Shown here in pieces: positions 33,078 to 36,465 of a stretch of DNA of 36,465 nt. Source of the DNA: an uncultured Lentisphaeria bacterium (lineage in GTDB: Bacteria; Verrucomicrobiota; Lentisphaeria; Victivallales; Victivallaceae); contig CAIPAT010000258.1 of NCBI GenBank assembly GCA_903863035.1, positions 1 to 36,465 on the forward strand, in the 5' to 3' direction. Made by a program: the position numbers and the translations under genes. Position 1 is the first letter of the stretch. Every line of letters starts with the position of its first letter. The notes beneath the pieces were generated by a model that ran no database searches, was not told where the DNA came from, and saw nothing but the letters and a program-made list of their open reading frames with translations.

Positions 33078-33725
33078 ATGGAAAACACCGAAAAAATGGA
33101 AGAGATCAAAGTCAAAGTGTCCAAGACGCTTGCCACGATGCTTGACTACCTCGCGCTGGACGCAAAACTTAAAATTGAAGACAAAGGTTCCAAACTGGCT
33201 GTCATTATCGCTTCCGAAGATGCCGGTCGCATTATCGGACGTAAAGGCCAGACCCTTGAAAGCCTTCAGCTACTGCTCAACCGTATGATGTTCAATGCCG
33301 AACCGGATTGTCCAAGAATTGTTCTCGACATTGATGGATATTCCAGAAATAATACCCGTCCCGGCGGCGATGCCGAAGGCGAAGGCGACGAACGCAGAGA
33401 GCGCGGCGGAGATCCCCGTGACCGTCGCGACAGGGGTGATCGCGGCGACAGAAGAGATAGAGATGACAGAGGCGACAGGCGTGACAGCAGAGGCGGACGT
33501 GAACGCAATGAAGAAGACGAAGCCGCTCATGAAGAAACCTTGCGCATCCAGGCTCTTGATGCTTCCAAGGAAGTAAAACGCTGGGGCGAACCCGTCGTCC
33601 TTCCTCCAATGAATTCACACGATCGTAGAATTATTCATATCACCTTGCAGGAAGATCCTGAGATTGTTACCGTCAGCGAAGGTGAAGGTTCTCTCAAAAA
33701 AGTCGTTATCTCTGTAAAAAAGTAA
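33078..33725 (+). CDS. jag: KhpB/Jag RNA-binding protein with an Arg-Asp-rich insert
   Basis: The 215-residue protein has a Jag-N-like start (1-30), a KH domain with GRIIGRKGQTLESLQ (GxxG at 54-57) and a C-terminal R3H domain (R183...H187 in HDRRIIHITLQ). Between KH and R3H, residues about 92-150 are a low-complexity stretch of repeated RD/GDRR units ending in acidic residues, where normal Jag has only a short helical linker. The codons of the repeat vary, so it is kept at protein level. Its partner KhpA is encoded at 3777. AAGGAG precedes the ATG by 10 bases. Confidence 0.9.
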   Translation: MENTEKMEEIKVKVSKTLATMLDYLALDAKLKIEDKGSKLAVIIASEDAGRIIGRKGQTLESLQLLLNRMMFNAEPDCPRIVLDIDGYSRNNTRPGGDAEGEGDERRERGGDPRDRRDRGDRGDRRDRDDRGDRRDSRGGRERNEEDEAAHEETLRIQALDASKEVKRWGEPVVLPPMNSHDRRIIHITLQEDPEIVTVSEGEGSLKKVVISVKK

Positions 33726-33808
33726 CTTTTAATTAGATTTGAGGTTGCTTTTTAGTTTTTTGATACTATTATAAAGGTCTCGTACTTCTACGATGACCTT
33801 TATTATGT

Positions 33809-33886
33809 CGGAGCGTGGCTCAGCCTGGCTAGAGCGCTGCGTTCGGGACGCAGAAGTCGGAGGTTCAAATCCTCTCGCTCCGACCA
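33809..33886 (+). tRNA. tRNA-Pro(CGG)
   Basis: A full cloverleaf: acceptor CGGAGCG pairs with CGCTCCG, D arm GCTC...GAGC, anticodon stem CTGCG/CGCAG with loop TTCGGGA and anticodon CGG at 33844-33846, and T arm with TTCAAAT. The 3' CCA is encoded at 33884-33886. It reads CCG proline codons. Confidence 0.95.
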
Positions 33887-33897
33887 TTTCCCCCTCT

Positions 33898-33914
33898 TTG
33901 TCACATCGTGACAA
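33898..33914 (+). terminator. Short hairpin after the tRNA
   Basis: TTGTCAC (33898-33904) and GTGACAA (33908-33914) pair perfectly around ATC, 12 bases after the tRNA. Only TTCTT follows, so termination is possible but weak. The rest of 33915-34159 shows no gene or clear signal. Confidence 0.4.
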
Positions 33915-34159
33915 TTCTTGTCTAATCGGTTCACTTTGAACAGCTTGTAAAATGCTATTTCCCCCGACCATGTGACAACGCATGACAGCGTAGACTACAT
34001 TCTGTATCACATTCAACATTTGACTATCGCCAAATTTTATACCATTTTGCATTCAATGAACGACATATTCATTGAAAAGGCTGAATTGTTGACACAGCAA
34101 ATCATCCAATGAAAGCGAATCGATATTAGTAATACAGATTCAAAAGATTATTTTCTGGG

Positions 34160-34342
34160 CGCTGTCACGGGGCGGGTTAAAACGGGCCACCTTATTAGTT
34201 GAAATGTTATACTATTACTTTTCTGTCAAAATAACCTATCACCCAAACGTTTATGTAGGCTGTTTTGAAAAGCAATAGTGATTTTTATTGGCCCGTTTTA
34301 ACCCGCCCCGGAGTGGCCCATTTTGCCCGCCCCGTGACAGCG
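34160..34342. mobile_element. IS-end remnant or MITE, 183 bp, with about 30-bp inverted ends
   Basis: The left end CGCTGTCACGGGGCGGG (from 34160) matches the inverted right end up to 34342 with three mismatches over about 32 bases. At the right end the motif TGGCCC.TTTT...CCCGCCCCG occurs twice in tandem (about 34288-34312 and 34314-34334), a multiple-terminal-repeat design known from IS21-family ends, which also carry TGT...ACA-type termini. There is no transposase gene inside. No target duplication could be recognised. The right end touches the ferredoxin start codon. Confidence 0.7.
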
Positions 34343-34522
34343 ATGGCTGCTAAGATTGATAAGGATACTTGCACTGGTTGCGAAGTTTGTGTCGGCGTAT
34401 GCCCGACCGAAGCTATCGCTATGAAGGATGGTGTTGCGGTTGTCAGTGTCAGCGAAGGCGCTTGCGTTGATTGCGGCGCTTGCGTCGGCGAAGGCCCCTG
34501 CGATGCGATTACCATGAGCTAA
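34343..34522 (+). CDS. Ferredoxin, 2[4Fe-4S] type, with a changed second cluster site
   Basis: The 59-residue protein starts at ATG 34343 (MAAKIDKDTCTGCEVCVGVC). The first site CTGCEVCVGVCPTEA is canonical (CxxCxxCxxxCP). The second, CVDCGACVGEGPCDAI, has Gly where the fourth Cys belongs and a Cys two residues later. One base change (TGC to GGC) explains this. The second cluster may be lost, 3Fe-4S, or held by the shifted Cys. A mobile-element end abuts the ATG, so there is no ribosome binding site and its original promoter is displaced. The upstream in-frame TTG (34265) is inside the element and is not used. The gene may be decaying. Confidence 0.75.
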   Translation: MAAKIDKDTCTGCEVCVGVCPTEAIAMKDGVAVVSVSEGACVDCGACVGEGPCDAITMS

Positions 34523-34542
34523 TAGTAATATTCCGCTTACAT

Positions 34543-34575
34543 GAAAAAATGCCGGATTCAATTCCGGCTTTTTTT
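34543..34575. terminator. Bidirectional Rho-independent terminator
   Basis: GCCGGA (34551-34556) pairs with TCCGGC (34563-34568). The stem is flanked by seven As at 34543-34549 and seven Ts at 34569-34575, so it works on both strands. It separates the ferredoxin from the converging acetyltransferase gene. Confidence 0.85.
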
Positions 34576-34600
34576 GTAGAAGATCATCAATCCTGTAGTC

Positions 34601-35113
34601 TCAATGATTTAAAATCATTTTTATTAATTCTCTTCCTTCATAAACTCTTTCAGATTCACAATAGAATCCGGCTTTTTCATATAAATTTTTGGCTTTTATG
34701 TTGTCTTTAAAAACTTCCAGATAGATTCTATCCATACCCAGCGTATTAAAAGCGAATTCACAAATAGCTTTTGTTGCTTTTAGCGCAAGTCCTCTGCCGG
34801 AGGCATTAACCTCGCCAATGATTAACCTGCCAAATTCAGCATCTGAAGTATGCTTATTAATGTTATAAAGCGCAACTGTGCCAATTGAACTTTTTAGTTG
34901 CGCGACCTCTTCAATAATAAACATTAAATCATTGCATTGATTAAGGTACTTATCAAACCAGTTTATTTGTTGTTCCGCAGAAATTATCTTGTCAAATAAA
35001 AAACACTTTCTGATCTCATCTCTGTTTCTCCAAAGCCTCGTCATCTCAATATCTTGAGCAGTAATAGGCCTCAACAATATATTTTCTGATTTAATACAAT
35101 AATCATGCCGCAT
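34601..35113 (-). CDS. GNAT-family N-acetyltransferase (PseH/RimJ-like)
   Basis: The 170-residue protein has the GNAT layout: start LLRPITAQDIEMTRLWRN, the acetyl-CoA loop around VNASGRGLALKATKA, and EVFKDNIKAKNLYEKAGF. This pattern is typical of nucleotide-sugar N-acetyltransferases such as PseH as well as RimJ/L. It lies 21 bases after a DegT-type aminotransferase gene on the same strand, so the two probably add and then acetylate an amino group on a sugar for surface glycans. It is AT-rich compared with the housekeeping genes. Confidence 0.75.
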   Translation of the reverse strand: MRHDYCIKSENILLRPITAQDIEMTRLWRNRDEIRKCFLFDKIISAEQQINWFDKYLNQCNDLMFIIEEVAQLKSSIGTVALYNINKHTSDAEFGRLIIGEVNASGRGLALKATKAICEFAFNTLGMDRIYLEVFKDNIKAKNLYEKAGFYCESERVYEGRELIKMILNH

Positions 35114-35134
35114 AGAAATATTCGCCAGTTGAAC

Positions 35135-36265
35135 TTATCGCACATATTTTATTACATTGCCGGCTACAAAATCAACATCATCTTTTGTCATCTGCAAGTG
35201 CAATGGTAAAGACAGAACTCTTTCACTCAGCCTGTGAGCGTTGGGGCAGGTTCCTTTAGCATAGGCATACATATCGTATTCGGTATTATCCCTGTAATGA
35301 ACGCCAGGATAAATTTCACATTCATTGAGCGCCAGCAATAATTCGTCCCTGTTCTCTACCTCTATGATATAGAGATGCCTGGATGATTCACAATTTTCGG
35401 CTACCGGAACCGGTTTAATTTTATCGGAATAATCTTTAAAGCTTTCGTTGTACCATGCGGACAACTGTCTTCTGTATGAATTGTCCATGTCAAGATATTT
35501 CAGCTGAACAAGCCCCATGCTTGCAATAACAGAATTTCCATGATACTTATATCCTATATATTCTACGTCGTATTTCCATTTATAAGCGCCTTTATCGCGG
35601 CTTCTGGCAAATGTATCCTTATTAATGCCCAACCATGCAAGCTTTCTGCATATCTCATCATAGGCTTTCTCTTTAAAACAAATCATTCCAGAATCAGCCG
35701 TCGGAAGGTTTTTAACCGCTTGAAACGAATAAACGACTACATCAGCATCTTTTCCCGGGATCTCTCCGTTAACTCTCGATCCTGACATATGCGCGGCATC
35801 CAGAATCAATTTTAAATTATATTTTTTACATAAATCTACAATCTTGTAATATTGTCCAGTATTTCCGCCAAGTCCTACAAATAACACTGCTCTTGTTTTG
35901 TCTGTAATTTTTTTCTCTACATCCTCCGGATCAAGGCACAAATATTGGTCTACATCTGCAAATTTTACTTTTAGGTTCTCATACATAACGGCATGATTGG
36001 TGGATACGAACGTAATCGGGGTTGATATAACCTCATCGCCATCCTGCCAGGCACATTCTTGTTTAAGTATTTTAAATGCAAGATGTAAACCTACAGTGGC
36101 AGAGTTTAAAAAATGTGCATTGCCTGCACCTGTATATTGCTTCCATTTTTCTTCCATCTCTACAGTTTTAAAGCCTAAACCGGTCCACCCCAGTTCTAAA
36201 CATTCCCTGATTTCATTCAGGCACTCATCTACCCTGAAAGTAGGCTTAAATAATTGAATTCCCAT
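35135..36265 (-). CDS. DegT/DnrJ/EryC1/StrS sugar aminotransferase
   Basis: The 376-residue PLP enzyme transfers an amino group to a nucleotide-linked keto sugar. K185 in SFQAVKNLPTADSGM is the PLP lysine, and D156 in LILDAAH binds the pyridine nitrogen. NSATVGLHLA near the start is the phosphate-binding region. GGAG with a six-base gap precedes the ATG (minus strand), in the context GGGGGAGAAAAAA. The low GC and position between a terminator and an insertion sequence point to horizontal gain. The exact sugar is not known. Confidence 0.85.
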   Translation of the reverse strand: MGIQLFKPTFRVDECLNEIRECLELGWTGLGFKTVEMEEKWKQYTGAGNAHFLNSATVGLHLAFKILKQECAWQDGDEVISTPITFVSTNHAVMYENLKVKFADVDQYLCLDPEDVEKKITDKTRAVLFVGLGGNTGQYYKIVDLCKKYNLKLILDAAHMSGSRVNGEIPGKDADVVVYSFQAVKNLPTADSGMICFKEKAYDEICRKLAWLGINKDTFARSRDKGAYKWKYDVEYIGYKYHGNSVIASMGLVQLKYLDMDNSYRRQLSAWYNESFKDYSDKIKPVPVAENCESSRHLYIIEVENRDELLLALNECEIYPGVHYRDNTEYDMYAYAKGTCPNAHRLSERVLSLPLHLQMTKDDVDFVAGNVIKYVR

Positions 36266-36329
36266 TTTTTTCTCCCCCTCTCGGTGTCTCTTTATGACAT
36301 TTTAAAATAATATCGTTACTCATATTAAG

Positions 36330-36465
36330 AGCTTATCCGTAAATAACAGTTGAAATATTAAAAATTTGTGTCATTTTATTCTTCTAAAAGGAAGTACATA
36401 ATGGCAAAGATCAAATCATGGGAAGTTTCTGATGCGTTTTGGGGTCGCGTGGAACCGTTAATTCC
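36330..36465 (+). mobile_element. Left end of an IS5-like insertion sequence (partial)
   Basis: The window ends in a transposase start at 36401: MAKIKSWEVSDAFWGRVEPL, which is the usual N-terminus of IS5-family transposases (W-E-V-S-D-x-F-W...V-E-P-L-I-P). AAGGA lies eight bases upstream. The inverted repeat probably begins near GAGCTTATCCG (about 36330), but the right end is outside the window, so the boundary is uncertain. The coding part 36401-36465 is incomplete. Confidence 0.7.

Noticed and set aside
33729..34052. Minus-strand ORF of 107 codons with GARGFEPPTSASRTQ
   Set aside because: That phrase is the well-known false translation of the strand opposite a tRNA gene; it lies across tRNA-Pro.
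34265..34342. Longer ferredoxin start at TTG 34265
   Set aside because: The extra residues lie entirely inside the inverted-repeat element and do not resemble a ferredoxin.

Overview
The window looks like a chromosomal segment of a PVC-superphylum bacterium, most probably a Lentisphaerota (Victivallales-like) or closely related lineage. The reasons are the mid-GC composition, bacterial housekeeping clusters arranged as rpsP-khpA-trmD-rplS-rnhB, thrS-infC-rpmI-rplT-pheS-pheT and rpmH-rnpA-yidD-yidC-jag, a ThrRS without a TGS domain, and a sugar-catabolism-style pair (ADP-ribosylglycohydrolase fold plus uroporphyrinogen-decarboxylase fold) of a type I associate with Lentisphaerota genomes. The phylum call is inference from gene content; no 16S gene is present.

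Layout. 1-280: regulatory region with a consensus sigma70 promoter whose start site is covered by a 23-bp perfect palindrome. 281-2949: two-gene catabolic operon with a large intercistronic hairpin. 2950-5855: ribosomal/RNA operon behind phased A-tracts. 6009-12578: translation supergroup (thrS, infC with an AUC start, rpmI, rplT, pheS, pheT) closed by a stem-loop. 12579-14831: accessory stretch with a frameshifted small gene, a CI/LexA-like S24 repressor, a decayed copy of that repressor's 3' end, and a lipoprotein. 15008-16354: exported DUF1566 protein. 16355-20266: a Mg2+ P-type ATPase gene preceded by a 30-codon acidic/proline-rich leader ORF and translationally coupled to a PTS EIIA-like gene. 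20401-23334: purM and a TerB-AI-2E fusion transporter. 23335-24969: heptamer tandem arrays, a lipoprotein acetolactate decarboxylase and a repeat-rich gene-free block. 24970-29906: XerC/D recombinase, a secreted SH3b protein, two tandem secreted paralogues, an HtrA-like protease and a small hypothetical gene. 29926-30186: a MITE-like element. 30496-33725: rpmH-rnpA-yidD-yidC-jag, with yidD largely overprinted on rnpA. 33809-33886: tRNA-Pro. 34160-34342: an IS-end-like element fused to the start codon of a ferredoxin gene. 34601-36465: AT-rich, probably acquired sugar aminotransferase and acetyltransferase genes, and the start of an IS5-like insertion sequence.

The most interesting candidate for an undescribed system is the mgtA leader. 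A well-initiated short ORF encodes an acidic/proline run (EPDEPGP) like that of enterobacterial MgtL, where such runs destabilise translating ribosomes at low Mg2+. It is followed by hairpins and then the Mg2+ transporter plus an EIIA-like partner. Other notable points are the rnpA/yidD overprint, a 7-bp repeat family that recurs in several spacers, and a ferredoxin whose upstream region has been replaced by a mobile-element remnant.

All calls come from reading the sequence by eye. No database or folding search was run.
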